Source: Phycisphaerae bacterium (GTDB taxonomy: Bacteria > Planctomycetota > Phycisphaerae > FEN-1346 > JAACEH01). Taken from it: 64,000 nucleotides of DNA. Position 1 is the stretch's first letter. Each line of letters starts with the position of its first letter. This document shows, piece after piece, positions 1-9,901 of the stretch. The stretch lies in contig JAAYDY010000079.1 of assembly GCA_012729015.1 (NCBI GenBank), positions 44,500-108,499 on the forward strand, in the 5' to 3' direction. Under the pieces are notes generated by a model that saw nothing but the letters and a program-made list of their open reading frames with translations, searched no databases and was not told where the DNA came from. The position numbers and the translations under genes are program-made.

Positions 1-544
1 CCGCTTCGACGTTCGGCCCCTTCATGACGCCGTCCCGGGCGATGTCGGTGTACACAATTGCCGCAAGCGGCAGATCGCCCAGACGAGTCGCATACTGTAT
101 CACATCCTGGGCGGTGGTTGCAAGCCATCCTCGGCTCGCCAGGCGGCCATTTCTGGCGTCCAACCCCAGGACGACCCGCCCGGGGTGTTCCCCGGCCACG
201 GCCGCAAGCCAGTCCGGCTCTTCGACCGCGCGGGTGCCCAGAACCACCCGCGAGACCCCCTGCGCGAGGTAATCCGCCAGCGTCTGCTCGTCCCGGACGC
301 CGCCGCCAAGCTCCACGGCCAGCCCGCTTTCGGCCACAATCCGCAGCACCAACTCGCGGTTGACAGGCAGCCCGTCGCGCGCCCCGTCCAGGTCCACGAC
401 GTGGACCCGGCGCCCCCCCTGCTCCTTGAACCGCAGGGCCACGGCCACAGGATCGGCGTCGAACACCGTCTCGCGAGCGAAGTCCCCTTCCCTGAGACGG
501 ACGCACTGTCCGCCGCGGATGTCGATGGCCGGCCAGATTTCCAT
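1..544 (-). CDS. hisA: HisA, phosphoribosylformimino-AICAR isomerase (C-terminus outside window)
   Basis: Isomerises ProFAR to PRFAR, the fourth step of histidine biosynthesis, in the cytoplasm. The ATG at 544 opens with MEIWPAIDIRGGQCVRLREG, which holds the catalytic Asp of the AIDIRGG motif. It is followed by the barrel motifs VVDLDGAR and VELGGGVR and by a second-half LGTRAVEEPDW. The frame stays open to the window edge, giving about 181 residues of the usual 240. It starts 15 bases after the hisH stop, so the two are very likely cotranscribed, as is normal for the HisH-HisA-HisF branch. hisF may lie beyond the edge (not seen). Confidence 0.95.
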   Translation of the reverse strand, partial: MEIWPAIDIRGGQCVRLREGDFARETVFDADPVAVALRFKEQGGRRVHVVDLDGARDGLPVNRELVLRIVAESGLAVELGGGVRDEQTLADYLAQGVSRVVLGTRAVEEPDWLAAVAGEHPGRVVLGLDARNGRLASRGWLATTAQDVIQYATRLGDLPLAAIVYTDIARDGVMKGPNVEA

Positions 545-559
545 GTGAATGGACGCTTC

Positions 560-1192
560 CTACTTCAGAGTGACGAAATTCTCCAGCATCCGCAGCCCGG
601 CGCGCTGGCTCTTCTCCGGGTGGAACTGCGTGGCCACGACGTTGTCGCGCCAGATGCTGCTGACAAATGCCTCGCCGTAGGTCGTCCGCGTCGCCACGAC
701 GGCGGGGTCCTGCGGCTCGACGACGTACGAGTGAACGAAGTACACCTCGATCGGCGGCGTCAGGCCTTGCAGAATCGGCGAAGGGCGGACGACGTCGAGC
801 TGGTTCCAGCCCATGTGCGGCACTTTGAGCAGGCGGCCGTCGGGCCCGGTCCGGTCGGCGGTCAGCGGAACGCACCGACCGGCGACGATGCCCAGTCCCT
901 CGTGGCGGCCGTCCTCGAGCCCCTCGTCGAACAGGAGCTGGAGCCCCAGGCAGATGCCCAGGAACGGTCGCCCCGTGGCGATGAAGTCTCTGACGGCGTC
1001 GTCGAGGCCCTTCTGCCGAAGGGCGGCGATGGCGTCGCGAAATGCGCCCACCCCGGGCAGGACAATCCGGTCGGCCCGCGTCACCTCGTCGGCGTCGTGC
1101 ACGATGCGCGCCCGCGAGCCGACACGCTCCAGGGCCTTCTGCACACTACGCAGATTGCCCATCCCGTAATCCACAATCAACGTCTCAGCCAT
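560..1192 (-). CDS. hisH: HisH, glutamine amidotransferase subunit of imidazole glycerol phosphate synthase
   Basis: Hydrolyses glutamine and channels ammonia to HisF to make imidazole glycerol phosphate and AICAR. The product is 210 residues from the ATG at 1192, a normal family length. The class I amidotransferase triad is visible: nucleophile Cys81 in GICLGLQLLF, and His191 with Glu193 in TQFHPEKS. The oxyanion-hole segment LPGVGAF is also present. An in-frame ATG at 1204 would add four residues. I prefer 1192 because MAETLIVDYG matches the family start. Lies directly upstream of hisA. Confidence 0.96.
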   Translation of the reverse strand: MAETLIVDYGMGNLRSVQKALERVGSRARIVHDADEVTRADRIVLPGVGAFRDAIAALRQKGLDDAVRDFIATGRPFLGICLGLQLLFDEGLEDGRHEGLGIVAGRCVPLTADRTGPDGRLLKVPHMGWNQLDVVRPSPILQGLTPPIEVYFVHSYVVEPQDPAVVATRTTYGEAFVSSIWRDNVVATQFHPEKSQRAGLRMLENFVTLK

Positions 1193-1206
1193 GAACGACC
1201 CCAACC

Positions 1207-1896
1207 CTATCGCGACATCACCACGATCTCAATGCGGCGGTTTTTCGACTTGCCGGCGGCAGTCTTGTTGTCCGCCACGGGCCGATGCTCCCCGTAGCCG
1301 GCCACGTGCACGTTCTCGGCCGGAATGCCGAGCGTCACGAGCTGCCGCACCACGGTCGCCGCACGCTCACACGACAACTCCCAGTTGTCTTTCCAACCGC
1401 TCTTGCGGATCGGATCCCCGTCGGTATGCCCCTCCACCCGGACCATACGGCCGGCATAATCGCGTTTGATCGCCGTGGCGATCCGACTGAGCTCGCTGAC
1501 TGCAGCCGGTTTCAGCGTGGCCTTGCCCGCGGTGAACGGGTCCGGCACGGTGAACGTCTGCTCGGCGACCGGGGCGACGGGGGCGGCCGTCACGGCGTCG
1601 CCGGCGGTTCCTCCCGCCGGTGCGCCGCCGGCCGACACAGCGGCCAGTTGCCGCCGGGCGCTGTCCGCTTCGGCCTGCGCCGCGGCCACTTGCGACTGAT
1701 AATGGGCGCTCTTGGCCTGGGCGTCGCCCAGTTCCTCGCGAAGAGCGGTGTTCTGAGCCTCTGAATCGCGCAGACGCACCTGGAGATCGACGACCTGGGC
1801 CTTGAGCTGCTCTTCCTGGCAACCGGTCATCCCGGCCGCAAGCAGCACCACGGCAGCCAGCCCCATTGCCACCTTCCATCCGCCTCGTGCCGCCAT
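1207..1896 (-). CDS. OmpA-family peptidoglycan-binding lipoprotein
   Basis: Probable outer-membrane lipoprotein that ties the envelope to peptidoglycan. The ATG at 1896 has a GGAGAA ribosome site and begins a 26-residue lipoprotein signal ending LLAAGMTGC. A coiled-coil stretch follows (about residues 28-95, rich in Q, A, E and R), then a low-complexity Ala/Pro/Gly linker. The C-terminal OmpA domain has GHTDGDPI, NWELSCERA and NRRIEIVV, which match the diaminopimelate-binding fold of Pal, MotB and OmpA. No membrane helix other than the signal is seen, which favours a Pal-like role over MotB. It ends 14 bases before hisH; any functional link to histidine synthesis is not evident. Confidence 0.88.
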   Translation of the reverse strand: MAARGGWKVAMGLAAVVLLAAGMTGCQEEQLKAQVVDLQVRLRDSEAQNTALREELGDAQAKSAHYQSQVAAAQAEADSARRQLAAVSAGGAPAGGTAGDAVTAAPVAPVAEQTFTVPDPFTAGKATLKPAAVSELSRIATAIKRDYAGRMVRVEGHTDGDPIRKSGWKDNWELSCERAATVVRQLVTLGIPAENVHVAGYGEHRPVADNKTAAGKSKNRRIEIVVMSR

Positions 1897-1967
1897 TGTG
1901 ATTCTCCTTTCCCGCATAGAGGACACGTTGCCGCCATCATGCAGCAGAACACCCATCGTCAGACCGC

Positions 1968-2426
1968 TCACGGGTCGCGCCGCTCCTGGGCCCGGCGGTC
2001 ACCGTCCTCCTGGTCGTCGGCGCCTTCGCCGGCCCACACGTCGGCGGCGCTGCCCGTCGCCGTGGCCTGTTCCGGCCCGGGGGACGACTTCGCCGTCCCG
2101 TACGTCACCGGATGCGATTCCATTCTGGCCTTGGCCTGCTGCCAGTCGGTCTCGGCCGCGAGGTCGTGACGGCGCCGTTTCTCGGCCCGCAGGTCGCGCC
2201 ACGTGAGTCGCCCGAGCCGCACAAGCGGCCAGCCCAGGGCCCCGAGGGCTGCCGCCACGAGGAGGGCGCCCAGATTGTGGCCGTCGTGCTCCCAGAAGAC
2301 GATGCGCGCCCTGACGGGCCCGCTGCCCATCGTGTTGATCAGCAGAAACTGGACCACGAAGGCGATGACGAGCACAAGGACCGTCACCCGCAGATACAAC
2401 CAGATCCGCTGCCACAAGCCTTTCAT
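1968..2426 (-). CDS. Small LapA-like (DUF1049-type) inner-membrane protein
   Basis: A 152-residue protein with two hydrophobic segments (about residues 8-33 and 50-70) separated by a short loop containing IVFWEHDGHN, then a charged cytoplasmic tail. The two-helix plan with an FW motif before the second helix resembles LapA/DUF1049 proteins, which help assemble the envelope, but the match is weak. The start follows the prepilin peptidase stop by a single base (stop 2430-2428, ATG 2426-2424) and has a GGGAGGG ribosome site, so translation is probably coupled. The last 50 residues are hydrophilic and low in complexity. The specific role is unknown. Confidence 0.6.
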   Translation of the reverse strand: MKGLWQRIWLYLRVTVLVLVIAFVVQFLLINTMGSGPVRARIVFWEHDGHNLGALLVAAALGALGWPLVRLGRLTWRDLRAEKRRRHDLAAETDWQQAKARMESHPVTYGTAKSSPGPEQATATGSAADVWAGEGADDQEDGDRRAQERRDP

Positions 2427-2427
2427 G

Positions 2428-3327
2428 TCAGAGCCCTCCCCCCGACAGCGAAAGCCAGATGCTCTGGAGCCCGGGCCAGAAGTGGTTCATCAATCGCGAC
2501 TGGGTCAGCATGACGATCACGGCGGCCATCGACAGAAACGGGCCGTAGGGCAACTCGTGGTCCTTGTGCAACGCCAGGTTCCAGACGCCGTAGATGAGGC
2601 CGAAGAACGGCGCCAGGAAGTAGGTCAGGACCGCCGCCTCGGGGCCGAGAACCGATCCGATCAGGCCCATCAGCAGCACGTCGCCGAAACCCATGGCCTC
2701 GCGACGAAACGCGAGCCGTCCGCCCAGGGCAGTCAGCCAGATCATGCCTCCACCGACGACAAGACCCGCGGCCGCACGGATCAGGCCGTCGAGCCACCCG
2801 CCGCCGAACCAGTTCGGCAGCACCGAGCCGCCGGCGGCCACGGGATTGGCTCCGCCGTGAAGGGCCGGGAACAGGGCCCCGGCCGCCAGGCCGAGCACCA
2901 TCCCGACATTCGTGACGACCGTGTAGATCTCCTTGTACTTCAGGTCGATCAGGCTCGACACGATCAGCGCGGCCACCAGGGCCATGTGGACCAGGTACAC
3001 GCTCCAGCGGGCAGAATCGGTCCCGCGGACCTGGAACACGAAGTAGGCCACATAGAAGCCGACGGCCAGCAGCCCGGTCATCAACTCGACCAGGGCATAC
3101 TGCACGGAGTACGTCGCGCCGCACCGCCGGCACCGGCCCCTGAGCAGGAAGTAGCTCAGGATCGGCAGGTTGTCGTACCACGCGATCGGCTTGAGGCACT
3201 TCGTGCAATGCGACGGCGGCCAGACAATCGACAGGCCGGCCGGAAGGCGATAGATGCAGACATTCAGAAAGCTTCCCACGCACGCGCCGACGGCGAACAG
3301 CCAGATGCCCAGAACAATCGGCGACAT
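2428..3327 (-). CDS. pilD: Prepilin peptidase / N-methyltransferase (A24 family)
   Basis: Membrane aspartyl protease that cleaves and N-methylates type IV prepilins and type II secretion pseudopilins. The 299-residue product has the N-terminal DiS_P_DiS domain with the four-cysteine zinc site CTKC (41-44) and CRRC (66-69). The catalytic aspartates are Asp128 in SLIDLKYKEI and Asp216 in the GFGD motif. About eight hydrophobic helices are visible. The methyltransferase cysteines are intact, so it is probably the bifunctional form. No pilin genes lie in the window. It shares an operon direction with aroK upstream and the LapA-like gene downstream. Confidence 0.95.
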   Translation of the reverse strand: MSPIVLGIWLFAVGACVGSFLNVCIYRLPAGLSIVWPPSHCTKCLKPIAWYDNLPILSYFLLRGRCRRCGATYSVQYALVELMTGLLAVGFYVAYFVFQVRGTDSARWSVYLVHMALVAALIVSSLIDLKYKEIYTVVTNVGMVLGLAAGALFPALHGGANPVAAGGSVLPNWFGGGWLDGLIRAAAGLVVGGGMIWLTALGGRLAFRREAMGFGDVLLMGLIGSVLGPEAAVLTYFLAPFFGLIYGVWNLALHKDHELPYGPFLSMAAVIVMLTQSRLMNHFWPGLQSIWLSLSGGGL

Positions 3328-3415
3328 GTGGGGTGACGTCCTCCGCAGGTGCGGCCACGTGCTTCGTCTGCGAATGTACTCGCCCGGGCGACCGGCGACA
3401 AGCCAAAAGCCCGCC

Positions 3416-3943
3416 TCAGACCAGGTCGTGAACCTTCAGCCAGGTCAGGATGCGGCAGGCCACCTCGTCGGGCCCATAGCGGTCGCTCGAAATGGCAAGA
3501 TCGGCCGCCTTCTCGTACAGCGGCCGGCGCTCGGCCAGCAGGCCCTGAATCTCCGCCAGCCCCCCCTTGTCCGTCAGGTCCGGCCGCTGGGCGCCCGTGT
3601 GGGCGTCGCCCTGCATGCGAGCCCAGATCGTCTCGGCGTCGGCCCTCAGGAGGATGACCTTGCCACCGGATTTCATCGCCCGACGATTCTCCTCGCGCAG
3701 GATCGCGCCGCCGCCGGCGCTGATGACCTGTCCGCTGCCGGCCGACACGTCGCGGACGACGGCCGACTCGGCGTCGCGAAACGCCTCCCAGCCCCCCGCG
3801 GCCACGATCCCGTCAATCGACTTGCCGGCCCGCTCCTGGACCAGCGCATCGGTATCGACCAGCGGCCAACCGAGCTTCTCCGAGAGAATCCGCCCGACGG
3901 TCGTTTTGCCCGTACACCGATACCCGGTCAGAACGATGTTCAT
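3416..3943 (-). CDS. aroK: Shikimate kinase
   Basis: Phosphorylates shikimate with ATP in the chorismate pathway. It is 175 residues from the ATG at 3943; a second ATG immediately upstream at 3946 adds one Met. The P-loop is GYRCTGKTT (residues 7-15), the substrate-binding DTD lies at 30-32, a GGG shikimate loop lies near 77-79, and the lid region holds QRPDLTD. The upstream AAGGGA is a reasonable ribosome site. It is the first gene of a minus-strand run towards pilD and hisHA, with an 88-base gap to pilD. Confidence 0.95.
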   Translation of the reverse strand: MNIVLTGYRCTGKTTVGRILSEKLGWPLVDTDALVQERAGKSIDGIVAAGGWEAFRDAESAVVRDVSAGSGQVISAGGGAILREENRRAMKSGGKVILLRADAETIWARMQGDAHTGAQRPDLTDKGGLAEIQGLLAERRPLYEKAADLAISSDRYGPDEVACRILTWLKVHDLV

Positions 3944-3980
3944 CATGAGTTCCCTTGACCTCTGGTGCTCCGTGCCCCTT

Positions 3981-4272
3981 ACTGCCGCCCCTTCAGGGCT
4001 CGGTTTCGGAGGTGCCTCCCTTCCGGTGGCTTGCGCCACCGGCTCTTAGCTGTCGCCTTTCGGGCTGAACAGCATCCATCCCAGAGGCATGGCCCATGCA
4101 TCGGCCTGCAGTCAAGACCAGCCCGCAGGGCGACAGTCAATAGCCGAGGGCGTCAGCCCTCGGAACCCCAGCCAAAGCCCCCCTCAGCCCGAAGGGCGAC
4201 AGTCAGTAGCCGAGGGCGTAGGCCCTCGGTACTAGGCGACAACATGCCCTGAGCCCCGCAGGGGCGACAGTC
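3981..4272. repeat. Left repeat block flanking RAYT/IS200-like gene
   Basis: A block of REP-like palindromes. Hairpins are visible as CCGGTGGC-TTGC-GCCACCGG (4023-4042), CCGAGGGC-GTCA-GCCCTCGG (4144-4163) and CCGAGGGC-GTAG-GCCCTCGG (4210-4229). Its last 112 bases (4161-4272) match 4874-4985 on the other side of the transposase gene with about three differences, in direct orientation. No gene is seen here. Confidence 0.85.
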
Positions 4273-4274
4273 TC

Positions 4275-4718
4275 TCACATCAACCGCGACCCGTCAAACT
4301 CGATTCCATGCTTCACCAGAAGCGCACGTAACTCGTCCGCGAAACTCCGCTTCGCGTGGTGCGCCGCCTGCCCGGCGAGATAGCGATGAACCTGAGGCAA
4401 CGCCGACATCGACACCGAAAACGCCGCATAGCCGTCCTGCCACGCAAAGGATGTCAATCCAGGAAACGTATCGCGAATCCAGCCCGTGCTGTTGCACTTC
4501 ACGGTGCGAACCGCATCGGCCACCGCCACCGAAGGATTCAGCGACATGGCCAGATGAACGTGGTCGGCCACGCCGCCAGCGGCCAGGAGCTTGCCCTTGA
4601 GATTGCGCAGCGTGCCGCCCATGTATTCCTGAATGCGCGGCAGATACTCGGACGAAAGCCACGGACGCCGGTCCTTGGTGGCAAACACCACGTGGTAGAG
4701 CAAGCAAGTGTAGGACAT
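4275..4718 (-). mobile_element. IS200/IS605-like TnpA (Y1/HUH transposase), REP-associated type
   Basis: A single-strand DNA transposase of 147 residues with the HUH pair His53-Val-His55 in ADHVHLAMS and a candidate catalytic Tyr113 in QVHRYLAGQ. The family features HVVFATKDRRPW near the N-terminus and FAWQDGYAAFSVS are present. The ATG at 4718 follows GAGAGG. The gene is bracketed by two palindrome-rich repeat blocks sharing a 112-bp direct repeat, which begins two bases after the stop codon. This suggests either a RAYT acting on its own REP elements or a small unit mobilised with its repeats. The reading frame is intact, so it may be active. No accessory tnpB is present. Confidence 0.88.
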
Positions 4719-4735
4719 GGTGCGCCTCTCGCTCT

Positions 4736-4985
4736 ACTGCCGCCCCTTCGGGGCTCCTTCTCGGGTGCGTCTCCCCTCCGGTGGCTTACGCCACCGGCTA
4801 TTGACTATCGCCCTTCGGGCTGATTACCCGAGCCCCGTAGGGGCGGCAGTCAGGAGCCGAGGGCGCCAACCCTCGGAACCCCAGCCAAAGCCCCCCTCAG
4901 CCCGAAGGGCGACAGTCAGTAGCCGAGGGCGTAAGCCCTCGGAACCAGGCGACAACATGCCCTGAGCCCCGCAGGGGCGACAGTC
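4736..4985. repeat. Right repeat block flanking RAYT/IS200-like gene
   Basis: Counterpart of the block at 3981-4272. It contains CCGGTGGC-TTAC-GCCACCGG (4778-4797) and CCGAGGGC-GTAA-GCCCTCGG, and ends with the 112-bp direct repeat 4874-4985. It abuts the argG stop codon at 4989, so the 3' end of the argG transcript must run into these hairpins. Confidence 0.85.
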
Positions 4986-4988
4986 CGC

Positions 4989-6254
4989 CTACTTCTTGGC
5001 CTTCTTCGCCTTCTTCCCCACTCCCTGGGCCTGGGCGTAGACCTTCATGGGCAGGCCGAAGCAGCGGATGAAGCCGCCGGCGTCGGCCGGGTTGTACTCC
5101 TGGCCCATGGTGAAACTGGCCAACCCCTCGCTGTAGAGCGAGTGCGGGCTCTTGACGCCCGCCGGCACGATGCTGCCCTTGTAGAGCTTCACCCGGGCGG
5201 TCCCGGTCACGGTCTGCTGCGTCTTGTCGATGAACGCGTCCAGGGCCTCGCGCAGCGGGTGGAACCACTGGCCGTAGTACACCAGTTCCGTGTACCGCAA
5301 CGCCACCTGCTGCTTGTAGTGCATCATGTCCCGTTCCAGGCAGATCGACTCGAGCATCCGGTGAGCCTTGTACAGAATCGCGCCGCCGGGGGTCTCGTAG
5401 ACGCCGCGGCTCTTGATGCCCACGAGCCGGTTCTCGACCATGTCGGCATGGCCGACGCCGTGCTTGCCGCCCAGGGCGTTGAGCTTCTGCATGATCGCCA
5501 CGCCGTCGAGCTTCTTGCCGTCCACGGCCACGGGCACGCCTCGGACGAACTCAATCGCCACGTAGGCCGCCTTCGCCGGCGCCTTCTCGATAGTGCTGGA
5601 GATCGTGAACACCTGATCCTTCGGCTCGTTCCACGGGTCTTCCAGCTCGGCGCCTTCGTGGCTCAGGTGCCACAGGTTGCCGTCCTCGCTGTAGATACGC
5701 TTCTTCGTCTGGCGGATCGGGACGTTGTGGACCTTGGCATAGTCGATGGCCGCCTCGCGGCTCGTCAGGGTCCACCGCGGATCGCGCCACGGCACGATCA
5801 CCTTCAGGTCGGGGGCCAGGGCCTGGTACGTCAGCTCAAAACGGACCTGGTCGTTGCCCTTGCCCGTGGCGCCGTGGGCCAGGGCGTCGGCCCCGAACTG
5901 CCGTGCCGCCGCCACCTGCCGCGCGGCAATCAGCGGCCGCGCGATGCTCGTCCCCAACAGGTACTCGTGCTCGTAGACCGCCCCGGCCTTCAGCATCCGC
6001 CATAGGTAATCCTCGACGAACGTCTTGCGCAGATCCTCGACCACAATGGCCTTGGCGCCGCACAGCTTCGCCTTCTCCCGGACGCCCTCCAGCTCGACCC
6101 CCTGCCCCAGATCGGCTGCATAGCAGATGACCTCGCAGCCGTAGTTCTCACGCAGCCAAGGCAGGATGACGCTCGTATCGAGGCCGCCGCTATAGGCCAG
6201 GACCGCCTTCTTGATGCCGGCCGCAGCCGGTTTGTCGCTCTTGCTTTTCGCCAT
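4989..6254 (-). CDS. argG: Argininosuccinate synthase
   Basis: Joins citrulline and aspartate using ATP, the penultimate step to arginine. About 421 residues from the ATG at 6254; an ATG at 6260 would add two residues. The PP-loop [14 protein letters not shown] lies near the N-terminus, followed by [10 protein letters not shown] and [15 protein letters not shown]. Further family motifs include [15 protein letters not shown] and the substrate region [17 protein letters not shown]. The C-terminus is a short Lys/Ala tail. It lies about 34 bases downstream of leuA with no visible terminator between them, so it may share the leuA transcript and its attenuator. Confidence 0.96.
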   Translation of the reverse strand: MAKSKSDKPAAAGIKKAVLAYSGGLDTSVILPWLRENYGCEVICYAADLGQGVELEGVREKAKLCGAKAIVVEDLRKTFVEDYLWRMLKAGAVYEHEYLLGTSIARPLIAARQVAAARQFGADALAHGATGKGNDQVRFELTYQALAPDLKVIVPWRDPRWTLTSREAAIDYAKVHNVPIRQTKKRIYSEDGNLWHLSHEGAELEDPWNEPKDQVFTISSTIEKAPAKAAYVAIEFVRGVPVAVDGKKLDGVAIMQKLNALGGKHGVGHADMVENRLVGIKSRGVYETPGGAILYKAHRMLESICLERDMMHYKQQVALRYTELVYYGQWFHPLREALDAFIDKTQQTVTGTARVKLYKGSIVPAGVKSPHSLYSEGLASFTMGQEYNPADAGGFIRCFGLPMKVYAQAQGVGKKAKKAKK

Positions 6255-6288
6255 GGTCATGCTCTTTCTGTTGAATGATCGTCCCACG

Positions 6289-7872
<1,584 letters not shown>

Positions 7873-7932
7873 CGTGCGTCCTCCTGTCTCTGAGACCCCG
7901 TATTCTAGCGGCCGGAAAGCCCTTTTCCAGCC

Positions 7933-7967
7933 AAAAGAAAACCCGCCGCCGGTTCTCCGGCAGCGGG
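7933..7967 (-). terminator. Intrinsic terminator/attenuator in the leuA leader
   Basis: On the minus strand an 11-bp stem CCCGCTGCCGG/CCGGCGGCGGG (one G-U pair) closes an AGAA loop and runs straight into TTTTCTTTT. It sits between the leader-peptide stop and leuA, the position expected for an attenuator. Its 5' arm also overlaps a possible antiterminator: 7964-7978 can pair with 8017-8027 through CGGG and GTGTCC segments. Confidence 0.88.
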
Positions 7968-7997
7968 CTCGCGTGTCCTGATGATCGTTGACTCGGA

Positions 7998-8117
7998 CTA
8001 CGCAGAACCTCCCGCCGGACACTCCCGAAGGAGCAGACCCAGGGCGCACAGTCGCAGGCCATGCAGTCGCACGGCTGCGGCAGCGATCCTGAGCACCTGG
8101 TTCCGGCTACGGTTCAT
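7998..8117 (-). CDS. Leucine-rich leader peptide of the leuA attenuator
   Basis: A 39-residue ORF with ATG at 8117 and an AAAGGA ribosome site. Eight of its residues are Leu, six of them within the ten residues LRLCALGLLL (21-30), encoded by CTG, CTC and CTT codons. A UUCG-capped hairpin, CTCC-TTCG-GGAG (8022-8033), lies over the last Leu codons. The intrinsic terminator begins 30 bases beyond the stop codon. This is the arrangement of ribosome-mediated attenuation, in which stalling at Leu codons would free 8017-8027 to form an antiterminator. A longer reading from 8213 lacks a ribosome site and I rejected it. Confidence 0.75.
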   Translation of the reverse strand: MNRSRNQVLRIAAAAVRLHGLRLCALGLLLRECPAGGSA

Positions 8118-8145
8118 CGCAATCCTTTCGCTTCGACTCCCGAGA

Positions 8146-8174
8146 TATATATCGGAAACCCGGGGCGAGGTCAA
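8146..8174 (-). promoter_or_regulatory. Sigma70-type promoter of the leu leader-leuA-argG unit
   Basis: TTGACC (8174-8169) and TATATA (8151-8146) on the minus strand are separated by exactly 17 bases. A start near 8139 would give about 22 bases before the leader-peptide ATG. Confidence 0.75.
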
Positions 8175-8289
8175 CAGCTTTTGCCGGCAGCTTTTGCCGC
8201 CCGCGTGCGGCAACTCGTCCGAACCCGTGTGTCACGGCGGGTCCGCAGTCCCCCGGTGCCCAGCCCATCTCCCGTCCGAACTCATGTGC

Positions 8290-8312
8290 CACGGCGGGTC
8301 TTGCCCGCCGTG
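8290..8312. repeat. REP-like palindrome, left of second RAYT gene
   Basis: A perfect 9-bp stem CACGGCGGG/CCCGCCGTG with TCTTG in the loop. A partial copy (TCACGGCGGGTC) lies about 55 bases upstream near 8232. The same stem occurs in inverted orientation at 8936-8958, on the other side of the transposase gene. Confidence 0.8.
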
Positions 8313-8330
8313 CGATGCTTCAGGTCGCCC

Positions 8331-8888
8331 TCAAACGTCCATGGAGTCCATGTCCAGAGGAACGTCTGTGCGACCATTCCAGAAGGCGGCGCTGGACCAT
8401 GGCCAGTCTTGCGGAGAGGTCACCAGGCCTCGACGAACAGGATTGCCGTGAATGTACTCGGCCACGCACCGCAGGCTTCGCCGATCGACGAGGTTACGAT
8501 CGAAGCCGCCGCCGGCTTGCCAGAACCGGAATGTGCGCGTGCGACCGCGGACGACGGTCAGCCGCGACAACAGGTCGCCGCCGTCGTTGTCCTCCAGAAA
8601 CCGTCTGGCCTTTATCGAAACGGGCCGCTTCAGATCGTAGAGCAGTCGCTCTACACGATAACCCTTCTGCCGCGGCCAGACCAGCAGGTGAACGTGCTCG
8701 GGCATGATGACGTAGGCCAACAGGCTGACGTTGTGGCGAGTCCGAACCGTCCTGATCGCCTCGATGACCCAGAGACGCGTCCGGTCCCTGACCAGCAGAG
8801 GCAACCGCTGATAGCAGGAGAAAGTCAGATGGTGAGCGTGCCCCGGCTCGTTGAAGGTGCGGCGTGTCTTTCGGTGCGAAGCATCCAT
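8331..8888 (-). mobile_element. REP-associated tyrosine transposase (RAYT, TnpA-REP)
   Basis: A 185-residue Y1-type HUH transposase of the RAYT branch. His65 and His67 are in MPEHVHLLVWP, and the candidate catalytic Tyr145 is in the diagnostic AEYIHGNPVRRGLV motif, followed by DWPWSSA. The N-terminal HHLTFSCYQRLPLL is also typical. I chose the ATG at 8888; the open frame extends to 9026, but the extra part overlaps the flanking palindrome. Inverted palindromes flank the gene (8290-8312 and 8936-8958). RAYTs bind and cleave their cognate REP hairpins. This one is only distantly like the transposase at 4275-4718. Confidence 0.92.
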
Positions 8889-8935
8889 GTTGGTCCACAC
8901 GGCACTCGACGTTCTGCAGAATCTCCCCACATCGG

Positions 8936-8958
8936 CACGGCGGGCAAGACCCGCCGTG
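8936..8958. repeat. REP-like palindrome, right of second RAYT gene
   Basis: CACGGCGGG-CAAGA-CCCGCCGTG, the reverse complement of the unit at 8290-8312, including the loop. The pair forms an inverted repeat of hairpins around the RAYT gene, a BIME-like arrangement. Confidence 0.8.
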
Positions 8959-9052
8959 GCACACTCACAGAGCCGCTCGTCCCCACCCTCCGCCCGGCCA
9001 CCGGCCCAACACCTCGCAGGGGGCACTGATCATCAGCCACGGGCGCCGGGCG

Positions 9053-9901
9053 TCAGCGGCGGAGGCGTCGCAGGATCGTTCTGCCCACGACGACGAAGAG
9101 GTAGACGGCGCCGATCAGGGCGATGATGGTGGCCCCGGCGGGCAGGTCGGGACCGTAGCTGAGGGCCAGTCCGCCGATGCACCCGACGGCGCCGATCAGG
9201 ATGGCCAGCAGCATGTTCTGCCAGAGGGTCCTGGCGAACTGGCCGGCAATGGCCGCCGGCAGCGTCAGCAGCGCAATCGTCATGACGATGCCGACCACGG
9301 TGACCAGGAGGACCACCGTCAGAGCCGTCAGGCAGAGCAGGAGCAGGTAGAACAGTTCGACGTTGACGCCGCGAAGGCGGGCGAACTCCTCGTCGAAGCA
9401 GACGGCCATGAGTTCGTGATAGAACAGCACGGCCACGGCTGCCACGACCGCGTCCAGGACGGCGATGAAAACGAGGTCGCCGGCCCGCACCATCAGAATG
9501 TTGCCGAACAGGTAGCTCATCAGGTTGACGCCGTATCCGGGCGTGGCCCAGAGGAACAGGAGGCCGGCGGCCATGCCGACGGCCCAGAGTGCCCCGATGA
9601 CGGTGTCTTCGCGTTGCCTGGCGCGGAGGCTGATAAGGCCGATGACCAGGGCGGCCAGGATCCCCGCGACGATGGCCCCGTGCATCGGCTCGATGAAGTC
9701 CAGACCGTGGCGATGGCGGAGCCACACGGCGGCGCCCATGCCGCCGAGGACGCAATGAGCGATGCCGCCGGCCAGGTACGTGATCCGACGCACGACGACG
9801 TAGGTGCCGACCACGCCGCCGGCGACGCTGGCCAGCAGGGCCGCCAGCACGGCGTGCTGCATCAGCGGATAGTTCCTGACGGCCTCTACGAACTCGGACA
9901 T
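9053..9901 (-). CDS. znuB: Zinc/manganese ABC transporter permease
   Basis: Integral membrane channel of an ABC-3 family metal importer. The 282-residue product shows about eight hydrophobic helices. It carries the family signatures YVVVRRITYLAGGIAHCVLGG near the second helix and GIVMTIALLTLPAAIAGQFA towards the C-terminus. The start at 9901 overlaps the znuC stop region by 16 bases, so the genes are translationally coupled. It is the last gene of the operon. Zinc is the likely substrate because of the His-rich binding protein and the zinc-finger regulator upstream, but manganese or iron cannot be excluded. Confidence 0.93.
   Translation of the reverse strand: MSEFVEAVRNYPLMQHAVLAALLASVAGGVVGTYVVVRRITYLAGGIAHCVLGGMGAAVWLRHRHGLDFIEPMHGAIVAGILAALVIGLISLRARQREDTVIGALWAVGMAAGLLFLWATPGYGVNLMSYLFGNILMVRAGDLVFIAVLDAVVAAVAVLFYHELMAVCFDEEFARLRGVNVELFYLLLLCLTALTVVLLVTVVGIVMTIALLTLPAAIAGQFARTLWQNMLLAILIGAVGCIGGLALSYGPDLPAGATIIALIGAVYLFVVVGRTILRRLRR

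Noticed and set aside
3981..4985. CRISPR-like repetition
   Set aside because: Hairpin units are irregularly spaced and there are no unique spacers or cas genes; REP-like repeats explain it.
8107..8292. Longer minus-strand ORFs over the leu leader
   Set aside because: No ribosome site; they run through the promoter. The 39-residue leader fits better.
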